DNA of 64,000 bases from Isoetes taiwanensis (taxonomy: Eukaryota; Streptophyta; Lycopodiopsida; Isoetales; Isoetaceae), in the NCBI GenBank assembly GCA_021234155.1, contig JAJEKV010000057.1:6729821-6793820 (forward strand), written 5' to 3'. Numbering within the stretch: the first letter of the stretch is position 1; every line of letters begins with the position of its first letter. The notes below the pieces were generated by a model, which was not told the DNA's origin, did no database searches, and saw only the letters and a program-made list of their open reading frames with translations. The position numbers and the translations under genes were made by a program. Below, in pieces: positions 23,571 to 36,420 of the stretch.

Positions 23571-25842
23571 GAGCAGAGCTCGAAACTTGGATTTCTTCGT
23601 GTCTGTGTTATGGCGGCAATGTGGAGCGCCATTCGAGTTTCGGTTTGTTGCTGATGGCTGCTCATTTCCATTCTTAGACGAAAATATTCACTGCACTCAG
23701 AGCATTGTTGCCAAGTTACCCATATATTTTTCAAGTACGAATTTTACCAGCTCTTTGGTAAACCATTGTTTGCAAATGGGGTCGAGGTTATGAACTGGCC
23801 GATTGGAGAGATGGTGTGCACCTTGTGCATGTAAGCTTAAGTTTTCCTTTTTTTTTGTTTTCTTAATTTCTATTGGGATGCCTAGGATTTGCTAAATCCG
23901 ATGCCTCTGGGCTGCAAAGTTCAGGGTTATAAGGGCCTGTTATATTAATGAGGCTTCGACCAAGTTTGGATACGGCATGATGGAGCTGCCATAGTCGACC
24001 GAACTTTGCAATAAATGGGCCGAAATTGCCTGGATGGTGCTTCTTTGAGCAGTAGAAATCGAAATTATATCTCTGGCATGCTTTTGGAAAGCGGTATCAG
24101 AGATGGATTCAGGGCTCCGGAGGATTTTCTCTAGCTTATAATCTGTTAAATAATTTTAAGGTAAAAGCTTTAGTAGCAGCATCTCTGAAGGTGACCCACT
24201 GACGGTTTTGGCCAGTCTGAATGCTGCGAAACATATGATTGGGTTTCAGTTTCTTAACATAGTGTGTGGAACAAGCTTTAAGGGACAAGATACTGTGCTG
24301 TTCAAATACCCATCAGCATAGCTTCCAGCAAGATTCGATTGCATATCCAGCTACTAAGAAGGTAATTTTTCTGAGAACAAAATTTGCAAAACAGAGTAGT
24401 TATCTCTAGATTCTATCTATTGTTCTATAGTTTTCAAGCACTACCGTATGGTTTTTTCGGAAGATCCACTGGTATTCTTTGATGAGCAAAATAAGTAGAA
24501 AGATCTAGAATTAGAGTTAAAACTGTTGATACTGTTAATGGGTTGGAATAAAGCATTTTAGAATGGGTCGGCTGGTATGGGCAGCGATCACATATGGTCT
24601 GTTTGCTATTTTTGAGGCTACAACCATGGCAAAGTATCAAAGCTGGAGATTCGTTTTGCTGCATTTGAACCCATTTGTACTATGAATTTGGAAAAGATGT
24701 ACCTAACATCTTTTATAGGCTACTCTATAAGCTTTCTAATGCATGCTTATGTTTTAGAAATGGAGCTTCCTTGTTGAAGCTAGGCCCCTGTTATTACTCT
24801 GCTGTAAAATTAGAGCAGCAAATGCATTTTGTCATATTCGACATATTTAGATTAGGAATTTGAAAATTGTGTGCCTAGTGTTACTTTCAGGTCTTTCCTT
24901 AAGCTTCCAAATGAATGCTCCTGTTGGCAAAACAGAGCTTGCATTTGCAAGGTATGGCAATCCTACCATAGGCATTGTCTTGTTTGGGATGGACAGACAG
25001 CTGTTGTTGATATTATGAAGAGGTAGTTAACCTATTTACATGCTTTTAGTTTGTAAGCTGAATGTTAATGGAGTGAATACAGGCATTTGGAATTAAATTC
25101 ATCCATGTTTATATGGTTGCCTGGCGTTAGAACTTCGGCAAGAGGTTTTATGTATGAAAGCCTCACGGAATATGGATCTAATTCTCCTCCCTGGCTTGCT
25201 ATGTCAGTCATGTTCTAGATTCTGTTGGGCCTCTTCTTTTTGCTATATCAGAACATGCTAGATGGCTTGCAGATCATTTAGCAGTTGGTATTGTATGCGT
25301 TATAAGTGGCTCGTTCTAGTTTTGTTTTTCTCCAGGTTGCCTTGCTGATGCCATGATTTGTGAGTACCCATTTCTGAGTTTTACCCGGATCAGAGTTTGA
25401 AGTGGTCCTTGAACTTGGTCAGAAGGCCAATGCACTGTAGCAGTTAATGTCTTTTATGAAGAACAATCTTCACAAGTCTTCACAAGACAGTGTGCCAAAT
25501 AAAAGGCGTTAATTTACGTTATGCCAGTTCAGTTAGTAAGTTAATGATCTAGCATGATATTTACTCTTGCTCAAGGATTACTTTAACTGTTGTTCTGGTC
25601 TTGCAGTTGGTAAGGCTCATTGCCCATGTCTCCTGTGGAAGGCTCTCCATCAGTGTTTCACGTAATTTGCAACCTTCCTATAGGATAATATGATGAATGA
25701 ATGTTCTTTTATAGGATGTTTAGAACTTGGAGGCCAAGAAACACCACTAAAAATGGCGTTTTTAAACGCCATCTCTTTCATATAGATTTTTTGGCCTCTG
25801 TTTTTGTTATTATTAATTGTTTCTTTGATAACTTTCTTGCAG

Positions 25843-27008
25843 TCCTTTTTCTTCTGGTAGGTGGAATTTTCGTCGAAAGTTGCTTGATGAAACCAAATTC
25901 CCGGTCTGTTCTAACTGCTCTTAAAAGAATTGAGCCAATAAATTTCACAGTTATAGCAACAGGATCTGGTCCACTTTTACGCTATAATGTTGTCGAGCTT
26001 ATATACAAATATGAAACTTGGAGTAAGAAGGCGTTAGAAAAGCAGCTAGCTAGTGTCGCTGTTCTTTATGTTTCTGACTATGGGTTTAGTGACCGTCTTT
26101 CTCAAGTAAGTACTCCCTTTCATGTCATTTGAACTTATTACATATAACAATGGCTTATGTATAGCTTTATTGCCTTTGAGAAGCATAAATATTCATGATC
26201 TTTGTCATTGAAACATCACGGGAACTTCTTTGGACCAAATTGTACGCTTATTATTATTTTAATCCAGGCTGCTCCACAGAAACATAAGTTATCCACATCA
26301 TTGCATTTATGAACTGCATGTCATAGTATTCTGTTGAGGATTTGAAAATGGAGTTTCTTACTTTATACCTTCAGGCACTGGCAAGAGGATTGACAAAAGC
26401 GAATGAGGGAGTTGAGATGATCAATTTGACTTCCGTGGACACACAGGAATTAGTGGAAACAATAGGAAAGAATGGTGTTGTAGTTGTAATCGCACCACCA
26501 AGTTCTGGATCTGCTAATGCAATAGTCAGCACTACCAAGTTCTGGATCTGTAAAACCCAAGCAGGTAATATATCGAGAACATCATGTTTTCGTTTTTATA
26601 TTATTTTCTCCATACAGCAAATTTTCCCATGTTTTTCCTAGTTTGCTATTAAAGTGCAGGTCATATGACACGTCTTATGCCTGTGTCATCTATGCTTCCT
26701 TCTGCCATAATTTTTCTACAGCCAGACTCTTGGTTGCTGGGACATTTGGCAGCAGGTATATCTGGCATGCCCTTGTGACTTTACAGTATGCGGCTATCCT
26801 GATTTTACAGTATATGAATATCCTAAATTGTGATTTGTTTGAAAAGATGTAACCTCTTTGCAACTGGATTTTGCAGCTCGTTCTAATAGCAGAGAGCTAT
26901 GGTGGTGATGACCAACCAGTTGATACACTACTTCAGCGATTTCTTGAAGCTGGACTTTCTTCTGCCCTTCCCTCTTTAAGGGTTAAGGAATGTTTTGTTC
27001 TTACTTAG
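25843..27008 (+). pseudogene. Flavodiiron protein (FLV) exon fragments, U4a
   Basis: Three exons match the centre of photosynthetic flavodiiron proteins, which reduce O2 downstream of photosystem I in chloroplasts. Exon a (~25843-26105, then GTAAGT) encodes SVLTALKRIEPINFTVIATG-SGPLLR and VLYVSDYGFSDRLSQ: the end of the beta-lactamase-like diiron domain and start of the flavodoxin-like domain. Exon b (26375-26564) encodes ALARGLTKANEGVEMINLTS. Exon c (26877-27008) encodes AESYGGDDQPVDTLL...LPSLRVKE, then a stop. The last iron-ligand His of GHGP is Ser, as can occur in Flv1/FLVA-type proteins. A base excess at a CTG site near 26552 breaks the end of exon b. N-terminal ligands and the flavin-reductase domain were not found. 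Confidence 0.85.
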
Positions 27009-27344
27009 AAGATTTCTCCTCCTCAAGAATAGCAAATCAGCGCATGTGCGCATAGGTAAATGCCCTTTTCATCTAACTATTACTATTTTAAAGGCTTACG
27101 TTCTTATTATTTTGCACTTGCAATGCGCATGGAATGCAGATGTGCCATCTTGAAGTGGCTCTTAGCAGCAAGGCAACATGTCTTATTATATTCGAGAATT
27201 GGTTCATTTTACCAGTAGAGGTTAGATACTCTATCCCTGAAACCTCACTTACGTTTTAATTATTATAGGGAGAATTTGTGCTCAGCCTATTTCTTACACA
27301 ACGATAGCAACTTGCTACTGTGGATAACTTGTGCATCATTGCAG

Positions 27345-28790
27345 GATGCCTTTGCAATTCATTGATAAGTCATTTCGATTGGATCTACTATCTGTGGATG
27401 TTGTCTCAGGTATTCTGATGCAAAGTTTTTATTTTTGTACTATTTGATCTTCACTGCGCTGTAAATTTGTCTACAAAACCTTCAGGTTGTTGAGACACAA
27501 AGATGATTCGAAATATTTAATACTAGTTTGGATGGTTTGCAGACTTGGCAGTGGCAATCTTTAACTTTGCATCTGTTGTAGCTGACGTTGATCTTGTGGT
27601 AAGTACACATGTTTTGTTTAAACTAATATATAAAGACTATGAAAAGTTTGGCTGGGCTATTATTCTCACATTTCCCATTTGGGCAGGGCCTTCCAAATGT
27701 TGGCAAGGGAGCACATCTGGGTAAGGTAACTCCCATGCTTAAAAAGATCCAAGATCCAAGATCCCAAGGTAAATGGGTCTGCTCATACCGAGGGCTTCAT
27801 AGAAACCTTCTTGGCATAGATTGCAGGATGCAAATTTTATGTATACAAAACTCAGGGTCTAAACAGGGCGGTGGCATAATTGAAGGGGAGCAAACGAGTT
27901 CCAGCTATGAAAGGTGCTTATTTATTTTGAGGCAACTTTTAGGTTCTTTTTGCTCAGAGAAAGTCAAGCACAGTATATCTGACATGGGTCAAATGCAATC
28001 CAGTTGCATTGTACTTTGCACTCTGTTTTTTGTATCATGGCTTCTATCTTGATTTTCAACATTGTGAACCAGATTCATGTATGTCTTCCCATGTGTTTTA
28101 TGGCGAATCAATCTATTGTTCAATGCTTGTTTTGACATTTACCGTTGTCTTTCTCCTCTTTAGGGACACAGAGTCTATAGGGCCATTCAACTTTCTATAT
28201 GATTTTCTCTCGAGATTTCTTAAAATTTACAATAATGTTAGCAGTCAATATTTTGAAGGCTTATTGGTAAGTTGAGTCATGTTTTAGTAAATATCTGCAT
28301 GGAGGGCAACTTCACTTGGGTTGGTGGTTCTGTGATGTAGGCTTAGGTCCTTGATGCAAATGTGGAGACTGTAAATTGAGTTGTTGCATTTTGTTTTGGG
28401 GTTAGAATTTGCTCTAGATTTAGCAACATATATTGGAAAGAATTAAGTTCGCTCACTAATCTCATTATGGGTGCACATGTGCCTAAAGTGGATCTTCATG
28501 CATGCATAGTATTAATTTTGCTATTGCAAGCATTTGAAATGAGAAATGTGTCATCCTGATATTGAGGTTGGTATATTTTTACTGCACACCGTGTAGTTTC
28601 TTGCAAGATACCTAGCTTGCTGTGATGAATGCTGCATCATGCATAAATGGATGTTACGGTAAAAATGGCTGTATTTTGGCATTTTGTGTTGTGTTGGTAT
28701 TGTTACCGCATTGTCTAATAGGCCATTCTTTTTGCAGATTCTAGATGCAGTTCTAAAGTGGGTTATTTGAATCACTGCAAAAGGGAGCAT
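27345..28790 (+). pseudogene. Exons of an unidentified captured gene, U4a
   Basis: Several pieces have good splice edges: 27345-27409 (QFIDKSFRLDLLSVDVVS, donor GTATTC); up to 27600 (FASVVADVDLV, donor GTAAGT); 27687-27720 (start of the GLPNVGK exon, shortened relative to U1); and 28164-28266 (TESIGPFNFLYDFLSRFLKI and onward, donor GTAAGT). A further piece after GCAG at 28739 reads ILDAVLKWVI. They probably come from one gene because they follow each other in one orientation, but I do not recognise it. The shared exon links U4 to U1 at 2627-2806. Confidence 0.4.
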
Positions 28791-30260
28791 ATCTTGACTT
28801 CGCGAGTAGTTTGTTCACGAGATGGTGCATATTTTGGTAATGCTCAAGCTCTGGAGAGTCAATGCGAATGGCTTTTTGAACATTATTTATCAAGAACCTG
28901 TTCCTTTTGCAGCTACTTATTCATGGCAGGAGTACGAAGAGAATGATGATTGAACAGTTTAGTCATTTCTAAGTCAGTATGATGCAAGATGCATTCATAG
29001 AAAAGGCAGGCATGGCTAAACCTCTTAAACATCAGCGCAATTAGGGCTATACATTAACATGTCTGTTGCACTACTCTGCATGTGACAATACTTTGCAACA
29101 GACATTGCTCAAGCATTTTAGAGTGTACATCCAAATAAATGTGTATAAATGCCTTCACATATGTTTGAACACATGTATAGTGTCTGAATACATTGCCTGT
29201 ACGTCTAGAATGGCTAAACTAGCAGAAAGATTTGTAGAGAAGAATAGTTGATAAACTGTACTTAGATTATTAAATTGTTTGATTAAGGCTCATTTGTAGA
29301 TATTTCATGCCAAGATAATAGTTATTGTTGGAGCACAATTTTGCTCATGCAGGCTCTATTTTATATTCTTGATTCACCAATACCCGCTCATGTTGTCTAG
29401 ATGTCGTTTAGAAGCAGCTCTTTTGGACTGTTTAAGTCTATTTATTGATCCCGGTGCCTGTTATAGTGACTTTATCCCAGATAGGGTAAAGTTTAGCATT
29501 GCCGTTCCAGATACTATTTGATAAATTTGTGGTTTTGCAGTCTCAGTTTTGGCAGATAAGAGTAAATCGTGTCATTTTCTTTAGCAAGGGGTTTCCTCTC
29601 AATTAGGCTTCTTTTTCGTACGATCTCTTGATCCCTAGGTTCTTGTGATCTGTTGTTTTTTGCATTTCCGCTGCCGTGGTGAACTCTTAGAACTAGCCTT
29701 TTTAGAGCTATTGGGGCAGTATGTTTCTATTTGATTCGTATTTGATCTCTTCTGACACGACTTGATTTGTCGATGCAATTGCCAGGTCTTGATGCCTTTA
29801 TGTTTCAAATACTTGCCATGGAAAGTGGGTCGCGGCCTGGAAGTGGGTCGCGGATTCCAGACGTACTTGCTAAGATAGCGTGACTACCATTTATAAAAAA
29901 TGCAACTAACCAACTTTCCTCTAGGCTTTTATGTTGCTATTTTCTTAAATAAAGATCTCCTATCTTTTTTTTATTCCAATTAGCATTTGAAGTAAAATTT
30001 TAGTATTTTATTCCAACTGGGGAGCTTAAATTCATTGGTTTAGCATTAGAAAATAGCAATTATATCTTTTAATTGCATGAGTTGCACAATGTGCCTTTTA
30101 ATTGTAATTGTCATATGAAACAAATATTTATCCAACTTCATCTATTAAAACATGGGGAAATATCATAATTTCTTAGAATAGAATAGAATAGAATAGTTTC
30201 TAAAGATAATTTCTAAAGATCTCCCAAGTTCCACTCCACCATTGCATTGAAGTTGATTCC

Positions 30261-30856
30261 CTTCTTTATAGAGATTTGGGTGGCCCTCGTGGGTCGCCCG
30301 GATCCGGAGATCGATGGTCCTGATGGTGTCACCTCAATCCGCACCAAGCACCCCCTTCTTTATAGAGATTGATCCCGGCCAGTTTGATTGTAAAATGACG
30401 GCCTACAATAAAGCCCAAATCAGCAGCCATCGCCGCTTTATTTCTTCCATCTTGTGCTTGCGTCTATTTTTGGTACAATTTGTCTTGCATAAATTATGGC
30501 ATATATTATGGCATGGAGAGTATGTTTTGCTTTGCATTTTTGTGTACAAGCCATCCATGGCATTGCTTTTGCTTCTTTGTCCATAAAATAAGTGACGGGT
30601 TTGCAGATTTTGTCACCAAGTTGCGAGGAGAATCTTGCAATTATCAATTCATCTCTACTCTTAAATAAATTGCATTTCTCGTTGCCCGTGTTTGAAAGTA
30701 GGCATATGCCTTTAAATGCTATATCATGGCAAGTTGGTCGAGTCCAACAGTCGAAATTTTTTAGACTAGCTTAGTTTAGGCCTTGATTTATTTAAGCTTG
30801 AATTTTGTTCCCAGATGTTTATGGACCATAGTTCATAGACCCACTGATAGTACAAA
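30261..30856 (+). mobile_element. Nested ~600-bp mini-unit at the U4a 3' end
   Basis: It begins with family subterminal sequence (TTTATAGAGATT, GGCC...GATCGATGGTCC, a second TTTATAGAGATTGATCC, then CAATAAAGCCCAAATCAGC) and ends with the family 3' end (ACCATAGTTCATAGACCCAC then TGATAGTACAAAG). No coding capacity. This may be a short non-autonomous member inside U4, or the true 3' end of U4 rebuilt by such a member. A copy lies at 37925-38527. Confidence 0.5.
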
Positions 30857-33490
30857 GAGACGGCCGAGACGGTGCCACCTCGTAACACCCCAAGCATCCC
30901 CCTTATTTGGGGCTTTTAATCTGGGCCCTCGAAATTGGGGCATTTTATCCAGACCGTCCATTAAAATTATTTGGGGCTTTTCATATGGGCCGTCGGATTA
31001 AAAGGGAAGGTCAAATCTTGGCCATCAATTTTGGATAGGAAGTTGCGGGGAAGGTGATAGAATTGGGGCTTTTAATCCAGATCATTCTGGGCCGTCGAAT
31101 GTGCGAGATCGACGGCCCAGATGCAGGGACCTTTATTTGGGGCATTTCATCTCGACCGTCCATCTCGGATTTGGACGGCCCACAACAAAAGCCCCAAATT
31201 GAATCCCTCTCTTCTCACGCCGGAGCAGAGCTCGAAACTTGATTTCTTCGTTAATACGTGTTATGGCGGCAATGTGGAGCGCCATTCGAGTTTCGGTTTG
31301 TTTTGCTGATGGCTGCTCATTTCCATTCTTAGACGAAAATATTCACTGCACTCAGAGCATTGTTGCCAAGTTACCCATATATTTTTTCAAGTACAATTTT
31401 ACCAGCTCTTTGGTAAACCATTGTTTGCAAATGGGGTCGAGGTTATGAACTGGCCGATTGGAGAGATGGTGTGCACCCTGTGCATGTAAGCTTAAGTTTT
31501 CCTTTTTTTGTTTTCTTAATTTCTATTGGGATGCCTAGGATTTGCTAAATCCGATGCCTCTGGGCTGCAAAGTTCAGGGTTATAAGGGCCTGTTATATTA
31601 ATGAGGCTTCGACCAAGTTTGGATACGGCATGATGGAGCTGCCATAGTCGACCGAACTTTGCAATAAATGGGCCGAAATTGCCTGGATGGTGCTTCTTTG
31701 AGCAGTAGAAATCGAAATTATATCTCTGGCATGCTTTTGGAAAGCGGTATCAGAGATGGATTCAGGGCTCCGGAGGATTTTCTCTAGCTTATAATCTGTT
31801 AAATAATTTTAAGGTAAAAGCTTTAGTAGCAGCATCTCTGAAGGTGACCCACTGACGGTTTTGGCCAGTCTGAATGCTGCGAAACATATGATTGGGTTTC
31901 AGTTTCTTAACATAGTGTGTGGAACAAGCTTTAAGGGACAAGATACTGTGCTGTTCAAATACCCATCAGCATAGCTTCCAAAGAAGATTCGATTGCATAT
32001 CCAGCTACTAAGAAGGTAATTTTTCTGAGAACAAAATTTGCAAAACAGAGTAGTTATCTCTAGATTCTATCTATTGTTCTATAGTTTTCAAGCACTACCG
32101 TATGGTTTTTTCGGAAGATCCACTGGTATTCTTTGATGAGCAAAATAAGTAGAAAGATCTAGAATTAGAGTTAAAACTGTTGATACTGTTAATGGGTTGG
32201 AATAAAGCATTTTAGAATGGGTCGGCTGGTATGGGCAGCGATCACATATGGTCTGTTTGCTATTTTTGAGGCTACAACCATGGCAAAGTATCAAAGCTGG
32301 AGATTCGTTTTGCTGCATTTGAACCCATTTGTACTATGAATTTGGAAAAGATGTACCTAACATCTTTTATAGGCTACTCTATAAGCTTTCTAATGCATGC
32401 TTATGTTTTAGAAATGGAGCTTCCTTGTTGAAGCTAGGCCCCTGTTATTACTCTGCTGTAAAATTAGAGCAGCAAATGCATTTTGTCATATTCGACATAT
32501 TTAGATTAGGAATTTGAAAATTGTGTGCCTAGTGTTACTTTCAGGTCTTTCCTTAAGCTTCCAAATGAATGCTCCTGTTGGCAAAACAGAGCTTGCATTT
32601 GCAAGGTATGGCAATCCTACCATAGGCATTGTCTTGTTTGGGATGGACAGACAGCTGTTGTTGATATTATGAAGAGGTAGTTAACCTATTTACATGCTTT
32701 TAGTTTGTAAGCTGAATGTTAATGGAGTGAATACAGGCATTTGGAATTAAATTCATCCATGTTTATATGGTTGCCTGGCGTTAGAACTTCGGCAAGAGGT
32801 TTTATGTATGAAAGCCTCACGGAATATGGATCTAATTCTCCTCCCTGGCTTGCTATGTCAGTCATGTTCTAGATTCTGTTGGGCCTCTTCTTTGCTATAT
32901 CAGAACATGCTAGATGGCTTGCAGATCATTTAGCAGTTGGTATTGTACGTTATAAGTGGCTCGTTCTAGTTTTGTTTCTCCAGGTTGCCTTGCTGATGCC
33001 ATGATTTGTGAGTACCCATTTCTGAGTTTTACCCGGATCAGAGTTTGAAGTGGTCCTTGAACTTGGTCAGAAGGCCAATGCATCAGTAGCAGTTAATGTC
33101 TTTTATGAAGAACAATCTTCACAAGTCTTCACAAGACAATTAATGCCAAATAAAAGGCGTTAATTTACGTTATGCCAGTTCAGTTAGTAAGTTAATGATC
33201 TAGCATGATATTTACTCTTGCTCAAGGATTACTTTAACTGTTGTTCTGGTCTTGCAGTTGGTAAGGCTCATTGCCCATGTCTCCTGTGGAAGGCTCTCCA
33301 TCAGTGTTTCACGTAATTTGCAACCTTCCTATAGGATAATATGATGAATGAATGTTCTTTTATAGGATGTTTAGAACTTGGAGGCCAAGAAACACCACTA
33401 AAAATGGCGTTTTTAAACGCCATCTCTTTCATAGATTTTTGGCCTCTGTTTTTGTTATTATTAATTGTTTCTTTGATAACTTTCTTGCAG

Positions 33491-34657
33491 TCCTTTTTCT
33501 TCTGGTAGGTGGAATTTTCGTCGAAAGTTGCTTGATGAAACCAAATTCCCGGTCTGTTCTAACTGCTCTTAAAAGAATTGAGCCAATAAATTTCACAGTT
33601 ATAGCAACAGGATCTGGTCCACTTTTACGCTTATAATGTTGTCGAGCTTATATACAAATATGAAACTTGGAGTAAGAAGGCGTTAGAAAAGCAGCTAGCT
33701 AGTGTCGCTGTTCTTTATGTTTCTGACTATGGGTTTAGTGACCGTCTTTCTCAAGTAAGTACTCCCTTTCATGTCATTTGAACTTATTACATATAACAAT
33801 GGCTTATGTATAGCTTTATTGCCTTTGAGAAGCATAAATATTCATGATCTTTGTCATTGAAACATCACGGGAACTTCTTTGGACCAAATTGTACGCTTAT
33901 TATTATTTTAATCCAGGCTGCTCCACGAAACATAAGTTATCCACATCATTGCATTTATGAACTGCATGTCATAGTATTCTGTTGAGGATTTGAAAATGGA
34001 GTTTCTTACTTTATACCTTCAGGCACTGGCAAGAGGATTGACAAAAGCGAATGAGGGAGTTGAGATGATCAATTTGACTTCCGTGGGACACACAGGAATT
34101 AGTGGAAACAATAGGAAAGAATGGTGTTGTAGTTGTAATCGCACCACCAAGTTCTGGATCTGCTAATGCAATAGTCAGCACTACCAAGTTCGGATCTGTA
34201 AAACCCAAGCGGGTAATATATCGAGAACATCATGTTTTCGCTTTTATATTATTTTCTCCATACAGCAAATTTTCCCATGTTTTTCCTAGTTTGCTATTAA
34301 AGTGCAGGTCATATGACACGCCTTATGCCTGTGTCATCTATGCTTCCTTCTGCCATAATTTTCTACAGCCAGACTCTTGGTTGCTTTGGGACATTTGGCG
34401 CAGGTATATCTGGCATGCCCTTGTGACTTTACAATTATCATTATCCTGATTTTTACAAGATATGAATATCCTAAATTGTGATTTGTTTGAAAAGATGTAA
34501 CCTCTTTGCAACTGGATTTTGCAGCTTCGTTCTAATAGCAGAGAGCTATGGTGGTGATGACCAACCAGTTGATACACTACTTCAGCGATTTCTTGAAGCT
34601 GGACTTTCTTCTGCCCTTCCCTCTTTAAGGGTTAAGGAATGTTTTGTTCTTACTTAG
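33491..34657 (+). pseudogene. Flavodiiron protein (FLV) exon fragments, U4b
   Basis: Same three exons as in U4a: a (33491-33754), b (34023-34212) and c (34525-34657). Here the end of exon b reads KFGSVKPK in frame, as expected for the family, while an extra G near 34085 and an extra T at the start of exon c shift the frame. In exon a an added T after CTTTTACGC also breaks the frame. The breaks differ from those in U4a, so an undamaged ancestor held a longer open exon set. Confidence 0.85.
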
Positions 34658-35004
34658 AAGATTTCTCCTCCTCAAGAATAGCAAATCAGCGCGTAATGCG
34701 CATAGGTAAATGCCCTTTTCATCTAACTATTACTATTTTAAAGGCTTACGTTCTTATTATTTTGCACTTGCAATGCGCATGGAATGCAGATGTGCCATCT
34801 TGAAGTGGCTCTTAGCAGCAAGGCAACATGTCTTATTATATTCGAGAATTGGTTCATTTTACCAGTAGAGGTTAGATACTCTATCCCCAAACCTCACTTA
34901 CGTTTTAATTATTATAGGGAGAATTTGTGCTCAGCCTATTTCTTACACAACGATAGCAACTTGCTACCGTGGATAACTTGTGCATCATTGCGGGATGCCG
35001 TTGC

Positions 35005-36420
35005 AATTCATTGATAAGTCATTTCGATTGGATCTACTATCCGTGGATGTTGTCTCAGGTATTCTGATGCAAAGTTTTTATTTTTGTACTATTTGATCTT
35101 CATTTACTGTAATTTGTCTACAAAACCTTCGGGTTGTTGAGACACAAAGATGATTCAAATATTTAATACTAGTTTGGATGGTTTGCGACTTGGCTTGGCG
35201 TGGCAATCTTTAACTTTGCATCCGTTGTAGCCGACGTTGATCTTGTGGTAAGTACACATGTTTTGTTTAAACTAATATATAAAGACTATGAAAAGTTTGG
35301 CTGGGCTATTATTCTCACATTTCCCATTTGGGCAGGGCCTTCAAATGTTGGCAAGGGAGCACATCCGGGTAAGTTAACTCCCATGCTTAAAAAGATCCAA
35401 GATCCAAGATCCCAAGGTAAATGGGTCTGCTCATACCGAGGGCTTCATAGAAACCTTCTTGGCATAGATTGCGGGGATGCAAATTTTATGTATACAAAAC
35501 TTCGTGGTCTAAACAGTGGTGGCATAATTGAAGGGGAGCAAACGAAGTTCCAAAATATGAAAGGTGCTTATTTATTTTGAGGCAACTTTTAGGTTCTTTT
35601 GCTCGAGAAAAGTCAAGCACAAGATATATCGACATGGGTCAAATGCAATCCAGTTGCATTGTACTTTGCACTCTGTTTTTTGTATCATGGCTTCTATCTT
35701 GATTTTCAACATTGTGAACCCGATTCATGTATGTCTTCCCATGTGTTTTATGGCTTAATCAATCTATTGTTCAATGCTTGTTTTGACATTTACCGTTGTC
35801 TTTTTCTCCTCTTTAGGGACACGAAGAGTCTATAGGGCCATTCAACTTTCTATATGATTTTCTCTCTCGAGATTTCTTAAAATTTACAATAATGTTAGCA
35901 ATCAATATTTTGAAGGCTTATTGGTAAGTTGAGTCATGTTTTAGTAAATATCTGCATGGAGGGCAACTTCACTTGGGTTGGTGGTTCCGTGATGTAGGCT
36001 TAGGTCCTTGATGCAAATGTGGAGACTCAAATTGAGTTGTTGCATTTTGTTTTGGGGTTAGAATTTGCTCTAGATTTAGCAACATATATTGGAAAGAATT
36101 AAGTTCGCTCACTAATCTCATTATGGGTGCACATGTGCCTAAAGTGGATCTTCATGCATGCATAGTATTAATTTTGCTATTGCAAGCATTTGAAATGAGA
36201 AATGTGTCATCCCGATATTGAGGTTGGTATATTTTACCGCACACCGTAGTTTCTTGCAAGATACCTAGCTTGTCAGTGATGAATGCTTTGATCATGCATA
36301 AATGGATGTTACGGTAAAAATGGCTCGTATTTTGGCATTTTGTGTTGTGTTGGTATTGTTACCGCATTGTCTAATAGGCCATTCTTTTTCTGATTCTAGA
36401 TGCGGTTCTAAAGTGGGTTA
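35005..36420 (+). pseudogene. Exons of the unidentified captured gene, U4b
   Basis: Copy of 27345-28790. The exon ending before GTAAGTACACATG at about 35248 and the shortened GLPNVGK piece (TCAAATGTTGGCAAG, one C missing) are visible. So is the 35817-35923 exon (GPFNFLYDF), with an added CG at its start. Identity unknown; see the U4a entry. Confidence 0.4.

Larger units (their letters stand above)
23146..30856 (+). mobile_element. U4a: TA-flanked unit with flavodiiron fragment
   Basis: About 7.7 kb, duplicated in tandem as U4b. Starts CAATTATATGGAGG, followed by ~400 bases of palindromes and ATTTGGGGCTTTT words, and ends CCACTGATAGTACAAAG. Contents: a plausible 5' exon region around 23610-23830, little recognisable at 23840-25840, the flavodiiron exons, exons of an unidentified gene at 27345-28790, and a ~600-bp nested mini-unit at its 3' end. 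Bases 28950-30260 show no gene. Many exon-like pieces keep splice signals, so capture was from genomic DNA. Confidence 0.75.

Noticed and set aside
30438-30668. Frames of 62-69 codons on both strands, repeated at 38103-38333
   Set aside because: Repeated only because U4 is duplicated; within the non-coding mini-unit.
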